DNA from: Aquipseudomonas alcaligenes_A
Lineage (GTDB): Bacteria > Pseudomonadota > Gammaproteobacteria > Pseudomonadales > Pseudomonadaceae
Direction: 5' to 3' (one strand)
DNA: 64,000 nucleotides
Assembly (NCBI GenBank): GCA_048595745.1
Contig: CP184361.1
Shown here: piece after piece, positions 35,726 to 45,151 of the stretch
How the letters are laid out: each line of letters begins with the position of its first letter
Numbering within the stretch: the stretch's first letter is position 1
Position numbers and translations under genes: made by a program
Notes under the pieces: generated by a model
Told to the model about the DNA's origin: nothing
Seen by the model: only the letters and a program-made list of their open reading frames with translations
Databases searched by the model: none

Positions 35726-36829
35726 TCAGCTGCTGCTGTAGCGGCGCACGCCGGACTCCGGCAGGTTGACCTGTGCAGCCACGCTGCCGGGGGCCGGGAA
35801 TACCACCAGGTGGTCGGCGGCAACGCGTATCCCCACCTGCTGACCGGGCTGGTGGTCGGCATGGCTGGGGAAGATCGCTTCCAGCTGGCTGCCGGTGGGC
35901 AGCTGCAGGCGGTACAGGGTGGCGGCGCCGAGGAAGGTCTTGCCGACGATCTGCGCCTGCAGGGCGCTGTCGGCGTCGGGGACGATGTCGTCCGGGCGCA
36001 GCAGCACGTCCACCGAACTGCCCGGCGCCATGGTATAGGCGCGGTTGCCATGGATGACGCCCAGTTCGGTCTGCACCGTATCCGGGCTCAGCAGCTGGCC
36101 GCGGATGAAATAGCCCTGGCCGACGAAGCTGGCGACGAAGGGCGAGGCCGGCTCGTGATAGAGGTTGAAGGGGGTGTCCCACTGCTCCAGGCGGCCCTGG
36201 TTGAACACGCCGACCTGGTCGCTGACGGCGAACGCTTCTTCCTGGTCGTGGGTGACCAGGATGGCGCTGGTGCCACGGGCCTTGAGGATATCGCGGACCT
36301 CGTGGCTGAGACGCCGGCGCAGCTCGCCGTCGAGGTTGGAGAAGGGTTCGTCGAGCAGCAGCAATTGCGGTTCGGGGGCCAGCGCGCGGGCCAATGCCAC
36401 GCGTTGCTGCTGGCCGCCGGACAGCTCATGGGGAAAGCGTTTTCCCAGTGGGCCGAGCTTGACCAGCTCCAGCAGTTCGGCGGTGATACGTGCGCATTCG
36501 GGATGCTTGCGAATGCCGAAGGCCACGTTGTCCGCCACCGAGAGGTGGGGGAACAGGGCGTAGTCCTGGAACACCATGCCGATGCGGCGCTTCTCCGGTG
36601 CCAGGGTGAAGCCGGGGCGAGAAATCACCGCGCCACCCAGCTCGATCTCACCTTCCTGTACCGACTCGAAACCGGCGATGGCGCGCAGGGTAGTGGTCTT
36701 GCCGCAGCCGGAGGGGCCGAGCAGGCAGCCGATGTCGCCGGCGTTCAGGTGCAGTTCGAGCGACTGCACGATGCGGTGCCCCTGATAGCCGCAGGCCAGG
36801 CCGCGCAGGGACAGCAGCAGCTGGCTCAT
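35726..36829 (-). CDS. ABC transporter ATP-binding protein (FbpC/PotA-like)
   Basis: 367 residues from MSQLLLSLRG. Walker A GPSGCGKTTTLR, signature LSGGQQQRVALARAL, Walker B LLLLDEPFSNLD, H-loop VTHDQEEA, then a C-terminal TOBE region (VLLRPDDIVPD onwards). This is the importer ATPase type used for iron(III) or polyamines. No permease or binding protein is encoded next to it. It overlaps argF by ATGA, so the two are co-translated. Confidence 0.85.
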   Translation of the reverse strand: MSQLLLSLRGLACGYQGHRIVQSLELHLNAGDIGCLLGPSGCGKTTTLRAIAGFESVQEGEIELGGAVISRPGFTLAPEKRRIGMVFQDYALFPHLSVADNVAFGIRKHPECARITAELLELVKLGPLGKRFPHELSGGQQQRVALARALAPEPQLLLLDEPFSNLDGELRRRLSHEVRDILKARGTSAILVTHDQEEAFAVSDQVGVFNQGRLEQWDTPFNLYHEPASPFVASFVGQGYFIRGQLLSPDTVQTELGVIHGNRAYTMAPGSSVDVLLRPDDIVPDADSALQAQIVGKTFLGAATLYRLQLPTGSQLEAIFPSHADHQPGQQVGIRVAADHLVVFPAPGSVAAQVNLPESGVRRYSSS

Positions 36830-37746
36830 GCGCGCTGCAGGCCCGGTGCCACCAGCAGCTCCAGCAGCGCCTTTTGCGCGTGCAGGCGGTTTTCCGCCTG
36901 CTGCCAGGCCAGTGAGCGCGGGTCGTCCAGCAGATCGCTGCTGATTTCCTCGCCGCGGTGGGCGGGCAGGCAGTGCAGGAAGATCACCTGCGGGTCGGCT
37001 GCATCCAGCAGGGCGCGGTTGACCTGGTAGGGCGCGAACAGCTTGAGGCGCTTGGCGCTTTCCTCTTCCTGGCCCATCGAGGTCCACACGTCGGTACTGA
37101 CCAGATGGGCACCGGCCACCGCTTCGCGCGGGTCGCGAAAGATGCGCGCACGGTCGCCGGCCAGGGCGAGGAACTCGGCCTTCGGCTCGTAGCCTTCGGG
37201 GCAGGCGATGCGCAGCTGGAAGTCGAACTGCACGGCCGCTTCCAGGTAGCTGTTGCACATGTTGTTGCCGTCGCCGATCCAGGCCACGGTCTTGCCGGCA
37301 ATGCTGCCGCGCGCCTCCTGGAAGGTCTGCATGTCGGCCAGCAGCTGGCAGGGGTGCAGGTCGTCGGACAGGCCGTTGATCACCGGCACGGTGCTGTGCG
37401 CCGCGAACTCGGTGAGGTTGCTGTGGGCGAAGGTACGGATCATCACCGCGTCGAGCATGCTCGACATGACGATGGCGGTATCGCCGATCGGCTCGCCGCG
37501 GCCCAGCTGGGTATCGCGCGGGGAGAGGAAGATGGCCTGGCCGCCGAGCTGGATCATGCCGGCCTCGAAGGACAGGCGGGTGCGGGTGGAGGCCTTCTCG
37601 AAGATCATCCCCAGCACCCGGCCCTGCAGCGGCTCATGGGCGATGCTTCGCTTGCGCAGGTCCTTCAGCTCGATGGCTCGACGGATCAGCCCTCCCAGTT
37701 CCTGGGGGCTGTAATCCATCAACGAGAGAAAGTGCCTGGCGCTCAT
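36826..37746 (-). CDS. argF: ornithine carbamoyltransferase (anabolic)
   Basis: 306 residues from MSARHFLSLM; the upstream in-frame extension is not used. Carbamoyl-phosphate site STRTR near residue 55 and ornithine site HCLPAHRG near 267 are intact. It makes citrulline from ornithine in arginine synthesis. A palindrome with two TGTCG half-sites (ArgR-like) lies just upstream. Confidence 0.94.
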   Translation of the reverse strand: MSARHFLSLMDYSPQELGGLIRRAIELKDLRKRSIAHEPLQGRVLGMIFEKASTRTRLSFEAGMIQLGGQAIFLSPRDTQLGRGEPIGDTAIVMSSMLDAVMIRTFAHSNLTEFAAHSTVPVINGLSDDLHPCQLLADMQTFQEARGSIAGKTVAWIGDGNNMCNSYLEAAVQFDFQLRIACPEGYEPKAEFLALAGDRARIFRDPREAVAGAHLVSTDVWTSMGQEEESAKRLKLFAPYQVNRALLDAADPQVIFLHCLPAHRGEEISSDLLDDPRSLAWQQAENRLHAQKALLELLVAPGLQRA

Positions 37747-37765
37747 CTTCTTCACTACCTTAATT

Positions 37766-37777
37766 CGACAGCTGTCG
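37766..37777. promoter_or_regulatory. possible ArgR operator upstream of argF
   Basis: CGACAGCTGTCG is a perfect palindrome carrying two TGTCG half-sites; ArgR of Pseudomonas recognises TGTCGC-type half-sites. About 20 bp from the argF start, it would repress argF with arginine. Confidence 0.45.
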
Positions 37778-37953
37778 CGGCCCGTTTTTTCCGGGAAAAA
37801 GCAGCCCACACGGCGGCTGGAGCCGCTTGGGGGCGACAAATGGGGGAGGCGCGATCTTATAAGGAAATGTCGCAGCGTGCCAACCGGGCATCAGATTGTC
37901 CTGGTTGCCAGGGATGGAAGCCTGGCGACGCGGGTTTCAGGGCAAGTACTTCA

Positions 37954-38043
37954 TCATGTTGGACTGTTGTCGGCATTGGCCAGGAGGATGGCGACCAGCG
38001 TGCCGCCCAGACAGAGTGCGATGCCTACGGCGAGGGCTGACAT
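37954..38043 (-). CDS. 29-residue putative membrane peptide
   Basis: An ATG at 38043 opens 29 codons, almost all hydrophobic (starts MSALAVGIALCLGG, ends LLANADNSPT), forming one transmembrane helix. GGAG lies 8 bp upstream. A Fur-like box is about 95 bp upstream on the same strand. No family recognised. The rest of the 37747-38352 gap holds only the ArgR-like, Fur-like and palindrome sites listed here. Confidence 0.45.
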   Translation of the reverse strand: MSALAVGIALCLGGTLVAILLANADNSPT

Positions 38044-38134
38044 GTCAGTGACTCCAGGGAAATGGCAGCTGGCGATCCTCCCTGCCCAGCGACCTTCGAT
38101 CTCGGGAATGGCGCCTGTCCGATCGCCATTTATT

Positions 38135-38151
38135 GAGATAAATTATCATTT
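38135..38151 (-). promoter_or_regulatory. Fur-like box
   Basis: On the minus strand AAATGATAATTTATCTC contains AATGATAAT, the core of the Fur consensus, in an AT-rich patch. It probably controls a promoter reading towards the 29-residue ORF. Confidence 0.5.
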
Positions 38152-38315
38152 GAGAGTTATTTTGTATATCGCCAGCTACCCGACCGGCTGCCCTCCCGGA
38201 GTGAATCCAGCTGCGTCCCCATGCTTGCATCGGCGGCCCTGATAGCCGCCGATTCACGCGGTAAAGGCCGCTGGCCAACCCCGCATGCAGCCGCCATAGT
38301 CCTGTTTTCACGACC

Positions 38316-38325
38316 CGACCGGTCG
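38316..38325. promoter_or_regulatory. TetR-type palindrome upstream of molybdoenzyme
   Basis: CGACCGGTCG is a perfect palindrome 28 bp before the ATG, within a longer near-palindrome (ACGACC...GGTCGT). GACCGGTC cores are common TetR-family operators; no TetR gene is adjacent. Confidence 0.35.
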
Positions 38326-38352
38326 TCTCGAACAGAACAATGAGGCTAGGCC

Positions 38353-40458
38353 ATGACCAAGACCCTCCATCACCGTGCCTGTCACCTGTGTGAAGCCATC
38401 TGCGGCCTGACCATCGAAACCGAGGACCGCGACGACGGCCGCCATATCCTGTCGATCAAGGGCGATGCCCAGGACACCTTCAGCCGTGGCCATATCTGCC
38501 CGAAAGCGGTGGCCCTGCAGGACATCCAGAACGACCCGGACCGCGTGCGCCAGCCGCTGCGCAAGGTTGATGGGCAGTGGCAGCCGATCGCCTGGGACGA
38601 GGCCTTCGCGCTGGTCGCCGAGCGCCTGAGTGCGATCCAGGCCGAGCACGGCCGGAACGCCGTGGCCGTGTACCAGGGCAACCCCAGCGTGCACAACTAC
38701 GGGCTGATGACCCACAGCAACTACTTTCTCGGCCAGCTGAAGACGCGCAACCGCTTCTCCGCCACCTCGGTGGACCAGCTGCCGCACCATCTGACCAGCT
38801 ACCTGATGTACGGCCACGGCCTGCTGCTGCCGATTCCGGACATCGACCACACCCAGTTCATGCTGATCCTCGGCGGCAACCCGCTGGCCTCCAACGGCAG
38901 CATCATGACCGTGCCGGACGTGGAGAAGCGCCTCAAGGCACTCAAGGCGCGTGGTGGCAGGCTGGTGGTGGTCGATCCGCGGCGCAGCGAGACGGCGGCC
39001 ATGGCCGACCAGCATATCTTCGTGCGCCCGGGCAACGACGCCGCGCTGCTGCTCGGCCTGCTCAATACCCTGTTCGACGAGGACCTGACCCGCGCCAGCC
39101 ACCTGCCGGTCAACGGCCTGGAGCAGGTGCGCGAGGCCATCGCGCCGTTCACCGCCGAGGCCATGAGCGCACGCTGCGGCGTGCCGGCGCAGGACCTTCG
39201 CCAGCTGGCCCGCGACTTCGCCGCGGCCGATTCGGCGGTGTGCTACGGGCGCATGGGGGTATCCACCCAGGCCTACGGCAGCCTGTGCCACTGGCTGATC
39301 CAGCTGATCAACCTGGTCACCGGCAATCTTGACCGCGTCGGCGGCGCCCTGTGCACCAGCCCGGCCCTCGATCTGGTGGCGAGCACCTCGGGCGGCCACT
39401 TCAACGTCTGGCAGAGCCGCGTCTCCGGCCTGCCGGAATACGGCGGCGAGCTGCCGGTGGCGGCCCTGGCCGAGGAGATGCTCACCCCCGGCGAGGGGCA
39501 GATCCGCGCGCTGATCACGGTGGCCGGCAACCCGGTGCTGTCCACCCCCAACGGCCGTCAGCTGGAGCAGGCCCTGGACGGGCTGGACTTCATGGTCTCG
39601 GTGGACCTCTACATCAACGAGACCACCCGCCACGCCGACCTGATCCTGCCGCCCACCGCGCCGCTGGAGCACGACCACTACGACACCACCTTCAATATGT
39701 TCGCCGTGCGCAACGTCACCCGCTTCAACGAGCCGGTGCTGGCCAAGCCTGAAGGTGCGCTGGACGACTGGGAGATCTTCGTCGGCCTGGCCCAGGCCTT
39801 CGCCGCGAAGAACGGCACCGAGCTGAAGCCGACCATGCCGCCGCAGCAGATGATCGACATGGGCCTGCGCTTCGGCCCCTACGGCGACAAGTCCGAGCAC
39901 AAGCTGAGCCTGGCGGCGCTGCGCGACGCGCCTCACGGCATCGACCTGGGTCCGCTCAAGCCGAACCTGGCGGCGCGGCTGAAGACCGAGTCGAAGGCCA
40001 TCGAGGCGGCCCCGCCGCTGCTGGTGGCGGACCTCGCGCGCTTCGCCGCCGAGCCGCAACCGGCGGCCGGCGAGCTGCTGCTGATCGGCCGGCGCCACGT
40101 GCGCAGCAACAACTCCTGGATGCACAACTACCAGCGCCTGGTGAAGGGCAAGCCGCGCCACCAGCTGCTGATGCACCCCGACGATATGGCCGGCAGAGGC
40201 CTGAGTGACGGCCAGCGCGTGCGCGTGCAGTCGCGGGTCGGGGTGATCGAGGTGGAGGCCCTGGCCAGCGACGAGATGATGCCCGGCGTGGTCAGCCTGC
40301 CGCACGGCTGGGGCCATGCCCGGCCAGGGGTGCAGATGGCGATTGCCAGCGCCCAGCCCGGCGCCAGTGCCAACGACCTGACCGACGAGCGCCAGCTCGA
40401 CGCGGTGTCCGGCAACGCGGCGCTCAATGGCGTTCCGGTGCGCGTCGAGGCGGCGTGA
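38353..40458 (+). CDS. molybdopterin-dependent oxidoreductase
   Basis: 701 residues. N-terminal [4Fe-4S] motif CHLCEAICG...HICPKA (Cys-x2-Cys-x3-Cys-x~28-Cys), then the molybdopterin oxidoreductase domain (NPSVHNYG, ILGGNPLASNGS, VDPRRSETA) and the C-terminal dinucleotide-binding domain (LIGRRHVRSNNSW). This is the single-subunit formate dehydrogenase-H/anaerobic reductase-like type, cytoplasmic, with no signal peptide. The substrate is unknown. ModABC in this window could supply its molybdate. Confidence 0.85.
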   Translation: MTKTLHHRACHLCEAICGLTIETEDRDDGRHILSIKGDAQDTFSRGHICPKAVALQDIQNDPDRVRQPLRKVDGQWQPIAWDEAFALVAERLSAIQAEHGRNAVAVYQGNPSVHNYGLMTHSNYFLGQLKTRNRFSATSVDQLPHHLTSYLMYGHGLLLPIPDIDHTQFMLILGGNPLASNGSIMTVPDVEKRLKALKARGGRLVVVDPRRSETAAMADQHIFVRPGNDAALLLGLLNTLFDEDLTRASHLPVNGLEQVREAIAPFTAEAMSARCGVPAQDLRQLARDFAAADSAVCYGRMGVSTQAYGSLCHWLIQLINLVTGNLDRVGGALCTSPALDLVASTSGGHFNVWQSRVSGLPEYGGELPVAALAEEMLTPGEGQIRALITVAGNPVLSTPNGRQLEQALDGLDFMVSVDLYINETTRHADLILPPTAPLEHDHYDTTFNMFAVRNVTRFNEPVLAKPEGALDDWEIFVGLAQAFAAKNGTELKPTMPPQQMIDMGLRFGPYGDKSEHKLSLAALRDAPHGIDLGPLKPNLAARLKTESKAIEAAPPLLVADLARFAAEPQPAAGELLLIGRRHVRSNNSWMHNYQRLVKGKPRHQLLMHPDDMAGRGLSDGQRVRVQSRVGVIEVEALASDEMMPGVVSLPHGWGHARPGVQMAIASAQPGASANDLTDERQLDAVSGNAALNGVPVRVEAA

Positions 40459-40579
40459 CACGGCGGCTGCCCGGGCTTGAGGGAGGTGTGCTCAAGCCCG
40501 AGCCCGCCGCTGGGTCTTTCGTGTACAATCGCGCCACCGCGCCCGGCACAGGTCCGGGAAAGTTCAGACGAGGTGAGTC

Positions 40580-40909
40580 GTGGATATTATCGATACCATC
40601 AAAGAGCAGATCGCCAACAACACCATCCTGCTGTACATGAAAGGCTCGCCGAACGCGCCGCAGTGCGGCTTTTCCGCCCGCGCCGCGCAGGTGGTGATGG
40701 CCTGCGGCGAGAAGTTCGCCTACGTGGACATCCTGCAGAACCCGGAAATCCGCGCCAACCTGCCCAAGTACGCCAACTGGCCGACCTTCCCGCAGCTGTG
40801 GGTGGCCGGCGAGCTGGTCGGCGGTAGCGACATCATGACCGAGATGTTCGAGAAGGGTGAGCTGCAGACCCTGATCAAGGACGCCGCCGAGAAGGCCAAG
40901 GCCGAGTAA
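40580..40909 (+). CDS. grxD: monothiol glutaredoxin Grx4
   Basis: 109 residues from a GTG after GACGAGGTGA. The CGFS motif is Cys29-Ser32; WPTFPQLW and GGSDIMTEMFEKGEL complete the Grx4 signature. CGFS glutaredoxins carry [2Fe-2S] clusters for iron homeostasis. A strong terminator follows. Confidence 0.93.
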   Translation: MDIIDTIKEQIANNTILLYMKGSPNAPQCGFSARAAQVVMACGEKFAYVDILQNPEIRANLPKYANWPTFPQLWVAGELVGGSDIMTEMFEKGELQTLIKDAAEKAKAE

Positions 40910-40930
40910 GCCTGCGCGCTTCTTCCGAAA

Positions 40931-40956
40931 GCCGATGCCTGTGCATCGGCTTTTTT
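40931..40956 (+). terminator. terminator after grxD
   Basis: GCCGATGC/GCATCGGC stem with six T after it. Confidence 0.88.
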
Positions 40957-40982
40957 GTGCCTGCAATTCCCGCTTGTTGCGC

Positions 40983-43900
40983 TTAGCGCAGGCGTGCCCG
41001 TGCGGCTGGGGGCAGCAGGCTGCATCCGGTCAAGCTGGCTGGCGTCAGGTGTGGGGTCAGGATCGGTGCCATGCCCTTGAGCACCTGCACCGGCAGCGCC
41101 GAGGTGAAGCGGAACTTCTCGGCTGCCTGGCCAGGGACGAAGGCCGTGAGGGTGCCGAAGTGACGCGGCCCCAGGTAGAAGACGAAAGTGGCGGTGCGGT
41201 TCATTGCCCGTGAACTCAGCACGTGGCCACCGCGGGTGGTGCTTTCGATGCGGTTGTCGCCGGTGCCGGTCTTGCCGCCGAGCGCCAGCGGCGTGCCGTC
41301 GGCCAGCTGGAAGCTGCCGTGCAGGCGCCGCGCGGTGCCCGCCTCGACCACCTGCGAGAGCGCGCCGCGCAGGGCCGCCGCCACCTCCGAGGGCATGACC
41401 CTCTCGCCGCGCTGGCCGTCCAGGGTCAGCCGCGTCTCATAAGGCGTTGCGGTCGCGAAGTGCAGTGTGTCGATACGCACGCTGGGCTGGCGGATGCCGT
41501 CGTTCTGGATGATGCCCATCAGTTCGGCCAGCGCCGCCGGGCGGTCGCCGGAGCTGCCAATGGCGGTGGCCAGCGACGGCACCAGGTGCTCGAAGGGGTA
41601 GCCCAGGCGCTTCCAGCGCTGGTGGATGTCGAGGAACGCCTCAACCTCCAGCAGGGTGCGGATACGGCTGTCGCGGGCGCTCTTGTGGCGGGTCTTGAAC
41701 AGCCAGCCGTAGACCTCCTGGCGTTCCTCGGCGCTGGCCGCCACGGCGTCGTTGAAGGTCGCCTGCGGATTTTCGATCAGGTAGCCCAGCAGCCACAGTT
41801 CCAGCGGGTGCACGCGGGCGATGTAGCCCTGGTCCGGCAGGCTCCAGGCGCCGGGGCCGTAGTCCAGGTAGAGGGCCTGGAGTTTCTTGTCGGTGAGTTT
41901 CTCGGCCTTGTCGTTGGCGTGGGCGCGGATGAAGGCGGCAAAGGTCGCCTGGTCCACCTCCGGCATCAGGTAGCGGTGCACGGCGGCCAGGCGTGTGGCG
42001 GTGGGGCGCAGGCCTTCGAGGAAGGTGTTCAGGCGCTGCTGGGCACTCTGCCCCTGGTACTTGCGCCAGAAACGCAGGAGGAAGGTGGTGCCCTCGCGGT
42101 CGGCGAAGCGCTTGAGGTAGCCCTCGCGCAGTGGATGACGGTCGTCCTGCAGCAGCGCCGCGCTGTTGCTGGCGCCGTGGTAGGTGCTGTAGCGCACCAG
42201 GTCGCGCAGCAGGCGGATGAAGGGCAGGTTGATCGACTCCTGCAGGGCCACGCGCAGGGTGGGGATGCGCGCGTTGTCCTCGCGCTTGAAGTTGCTGAAG
42301 GTATGGGCGCCGCCGCCGGTGAAGAAGGTCTCATAGGGGCTGGCCGAGTACTGGCGCTCCAGCGCCGCCTCCAGGGTGGTGCGCAGGTCCTGTGCGGGGC
42401 TGGCGATCAGCTGGTCGAGCACCCAGCGGCTCAGGTGGTCCTGCGCCGCTACCTCGACCTGGCCCAGCGCCTCGGGGCTCTGCCCGGCGTAGCGACCGTG
42501 CAGCTCGGCAATCACCTCCAGGTAGGTGGTCAGCACCCGCAGCTTGGCCGTTGAGCCCAGCTCCAGCTTGCTGCCCTCGTTGAGGTCGAACGGCTGGTCG
42601 GTGCTGTCGGTTTGCACCCGTACCCGCGCGCCGTCGGGGCTGCGCTCGAACAGGGTGAAGCTGTAGCGCACCTCGGCGGTCTTCTCAGGAGACAGCAGGC
42701 GCTCGCCATACAGCCCGACCTGGCCGGCGAACTCGGGGTTCGCCAGCTGGCGCAGGTAGGCACTGATCTGCTGCTGCAACTCACTGTTGAGGGTGCTGGT
42801 GGCGGCCAGGTCAAGGCGGTCGAGGTCGTACAGCGGCAGGTTGAGCAGGCTGGACAGACGCGAACGGGCCACGCTGATGCCCTTGTTGCCCTGCACGGGC
42901 TGGATCGCCGGATGCTGCTGCAGGTCACGAAACTTCAGGCGCTGCGCCAGCGCCGCGTCGCGCAGGGCCCAGTCGATCACCCCGCCGCCGGCCAGCACGC
43001 GGATATGGCTGTCGGTCAGCGCCTCCAGCTCCCTGCGCCCCTGAGCCAGGTAATAGGAAGGGCGGCGCTGGGCGATCATCAGCGCCAGCACCTGGCGCAG
43101 CGCCAGGCCGCGCTCGGCGCGGTTGGCCAGCGGCGTGCGGCTGGGGTCGAGCAGGGCGTTGACCCGCGCGAAGTCGGCGCCGAACCACACCCGCAGGCCA
43201 TCGGCCAGGCCGTGTACTTCGCCATGCCCCGGCGCGGCGGAGAGCGGCACGCTGTTGAGGTAGTCACGCACGATGCGTTGCCGCGCCGCCAGGGTTTGCT
43301 GTCCCTGCTGGTAGGCGCGCACGCTGGCGGAGACCATCTGCCGCAGCTTCTCCATGGCCGACAGGGTCAGGCCGTCCGGCGAGTGACGGTATTTCTCCAG
43401 CTGGGTGGCCAGGGTGCTGCCGCCGGCCGACTGTTCCTGCAACTCGAAACTCCTGCCCACCTGCGACAGCGCCGCCTTGGCGAAGCGCGGCCAGTCCACC
43501 GCCGGGTTGGCCAGCGGCTGGCTCTCATCGAGCAGGCGGCGGTTCTCGATGAACAGCAGGCTGTTCACGACCAGTGGCGGAATGTCGGTGAACTGCGGGT
43601 AGAGCTGCTGCGGGTAGCGGAACAGATAGAGCGGCTCGCCACGGCAGTCGGCGATGCTCAGGCCGGCCTGCGGCTTCTCGGCGAAGGGCGGGAAGAAACC
43701 ATGGGTGCCGTAGGTGAGCAGGGCAGGGGACTGGCGCGCCTGGGCGGTGATCAGGAAATGCCGCTCGCGCAGACGTTCCAGCAACAGCGGCAGGTGGGCG
43801 TAACCCAGGCGCTTGTCGAAGGGGCCGTCGCTGGGAAACAGGATGGCGTTGCTGGGGCCGGGCTCCACCCGGTAGCTCAGGGTGGCGGCGTAGCGACTGA

Positions 43901-44093
43901 ACTCGCGGGCCTGCAGGCGCGCGCTGGTCATTTCCCGGTAGGCGGCGATGCCGAGGGCGATCAGCCCGAGTATCAGCAGCGGCCAGAACAGGCGACGCCA
44001 GCGCCGGGGCGGCTTTTCCGGCGATAAAGCCGGCTCCGGATCGCTCACAGGGAGCGCAGTCTGGTGTGCTTCAGCGTGCCATGGAACGCCCAT
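40983..44093 (-). CDS. large class A-like penicillin-binding protein
   Basis: 1036 residues. One N-terminal membrane helix (about 35-51) precedes a GT51-like region: IENRRLL near 182 and GGSTLATQ near 224. A transpeptidase follows, with STAK near 514, SIN near 619 and KTGTGDN near 941. So it can polymerise and crosslink murein in the periplasm. Compared with PBP1a/1b it is longer and the GT51 segment deviates (the usual ED..F..H is EN..L..E), so the glycosyltransferase may be altered. Not PBP1c-like in length. Possible operon partners are absent. Confidence 0.8.
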   Translation of the reverse strand: MGVPWHAEAHQTALPVSDPEPALSPEKPPRRWRRLFWPLLILGLIALGIAAYREMTSARLQAREFSRYAATLSYRVEPGPSNAILFPSDGPFDKRLGYAHLPLLLERLRERHFLITAQARQSPALLTYGTHGFFPPFAEKPQAGLSIADCRGEPLYLFRYPQQLYPQFTDIPPLVVNSLLFIENRRLLDESQPLANPAVDWPRFAKAALSQVGRSFELQEQSAGGSTLATQLEKYRHSPDGLTLSAMEKLRQMVSASVRAYQQGQQTLAARQRIVRDYLNSVPLSAAPGHGEVHGLADGLRVWFGADFARVNALLDPSRTPLANRAERGLALRQVLALMIAQRRPSYYLAQGRRELEALTDSHIRVLAGGGVIDWALRDAALAQRLKFRDLQQHPAIQPVQGNKGISVARSRLSSLLNLPLYDLDRLDLAATSTLNSELQQQISAYLRQLANPEFAGQVGLYGERLLSPEKTAEVRYSFTLFERSPDGARVRVQTDSTDQPFDLNEGSKLELGSTAKLRVLTTYLEVIAELHGRYAGQSPEALGQVEVAAQDHLSRWVLDQLIASPAQDLRTTLEAALERQYSASPYETFFTGGGAHTFSNFKREDNARIPTLRVALQESINLPFIRLLRDLVRYSTYHGASNSAALLQDDRHPLREGYLKRFADREGTTFLLRFWRKYQGQSAQQRLNTFLEGLRPTATRLAAVHRYLMPEVDQATFAAFIRAHANDKAEKLTDKKLQALYLDYGPGAWSLPDQGYIARVHPLELWLLGYLIENPQATFNDAVAASAEERQEVYGWLFKTRHKSARDSRIRTLLEVEAFLDIHQRWKRLGYPFEHLVPSLATAIGSSGDRPAALAELMGIIQNDGIRQPSVRIDTLHFATATPYETRLTLDGQRGERVMPSEVAAALRGALSQVVEAGTARRLHGSFQLADGTPLALGGKTGTGDNRIESTTRGGHVLSSRAMNRTATFVFYLGPRHFGTLTAFVPGQAAEKFRFTSALPVQVLKGMAPILTPHLTPASLTGCSLLPPAARARLR

Positions 44094-44173
44094 GATCGAC
44101 TGGCCTGGCTGCTGGAAAAGCCTGCTCTACCTGCAAGCTTAGCCCGTGCCAGGCTGGTGATGGGGCTCTGTGG

Positions 44174-45094
44174 TCAGCCGCGTGCCGCGCTGACGCCTTC
44201 GAGGGTGGCGAACGAGGTGTCTTTGGCGGTCAGCAGGAAGTCGCGCATGAACGGCGCGTCGAGCATGTCGGCGCGGATGGCGGCGAACAGGGTGCAGTAC
44301 AGGCCCTTGTCGCCCAGACGCTTGGCGGTGACGTAGCCGCGCGAGCTGTATTCGTGCAGTGCCCAGTTGGGCAGGCAGCACACGCCGCGGCCGCTGGCCA
44401 CCAGCTGCATCATCATCACGGTCAGCTCCGAGGTGCGCACCTGCGCCGGTTCGATGTCGGCTGGCTCGAGGAAGCGGGTAAAGATGTCCAGGCGGTCGCG
44501 GTCGACCGGGTAGGTGATCAGCGTCTCGCGCTCCAGGTCCTCGGGCTGCACGTAGGGGCGGCTGGCCAGGGCGTGCTGGTTGGCCACGGCCAGCAGCGCC
44601 TCGTAGGTGAACAGCGGCACATAAGTGATGCCGCTCATTTCCACCGGGTCGGAGGTCACCACCAGGTCCAGGTCGCCGCGCGACAGCGCCGGCAGCGGGG
44701 CGAAGGAGAAGCCCGAGGCCAGGTCCAGCTCCACCTCCGGCCAGGCATCGCGGAACTGGTCGATGGTCGGCATCAGCCACTGGAAGCAGCTGTGGCACTC
44801 GATGGCCATGTGCAGGCGGCCGGCGGTCCCTCCCGCCAGCCGGGCCAGGTCACGCTCGGCGGCACGCAGCTGCGGCAGCAGGCTGTCGGCCAGCTGCAGC
44901 AGGCGCAGGCCGGCGCTGGTGAAGCGCACCGGCTTGGTCTTGCGCACGAACAGCTGCATGCCCAGGCGCTCCTCCAGCTCCTTGAACTGGTGGGACAGCG
45001 CGGACTGGGTCAGGTGCAGGCGCTCGGCGGCCTCCACCAGACTGTCGGTTTCGCGCAGGGCGTGCAGGGTCTTGAGGTGGCGCAATTCCAACAT
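44174..45094 (-). CDS. metR: LysR-type regulator of metE (MetR)
   Basis: 306 residues. LysR helix-turn-helix in residues 1-60 (MLELRHLKTLHALRETDSLVEAAERLHLTQSALSHQFKELEERLG). It is divergent from metE, the standard MetR arrangement. MetR activates metE with homocysteine as coregulator. A TGAG-N5-CTCA site lies between the two. Confidence 0.92.
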   Translation of the reverse strand: MLELRHLKTLHALRETDSLVEAAERLHLTQSALSHQFKELEERLGMQLFVRKTKPVRFTSAGLRLLQLADSLLPQLRAAERDLARLAGGTAGRLHMAIECHSCFQWLMPTIDQFRDAWPEVELDLASGFSFAPLPALSRGDLDLVVTSDPVEMSGITYVPLFTYEALLAVANQHALASRPYVQPEDLERETLITYPVDRDRLDIFTRFLEPADIEPAQVRTSELTVMMMQLVASGRGVCCLPNWALHEYSSRGYVTAKRLGDKGLYCTLFAAIRADMLDAPFMRDFLLTAKDTSFATLEGVSAARG

Positions 45095-45138
45095 GAGCGA
45101 ATCTCAATGAATGAAACTTGTGATCATCACGAATAGGT

Positions 45139-45151
45139 TGAGTTTGTCTCA
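45139..45151. promoter_or_regulatory. MetR-type binding site
   Basis: TGAGTTTGTCTCA is an inverted repeat close to the MetR consensus TGAA-N5-TTCA, in the divergent metR-metE region. No room or motif for a cobalamin riboswitch. Confidence 0.6.

Noticed and set aside
38308..40461. 717-codon frame opposite the molybdopterin oxidoreductase
   Set aside because: Composition typical of antisense frames; the plus-strand gene has clear cofactor motifs.
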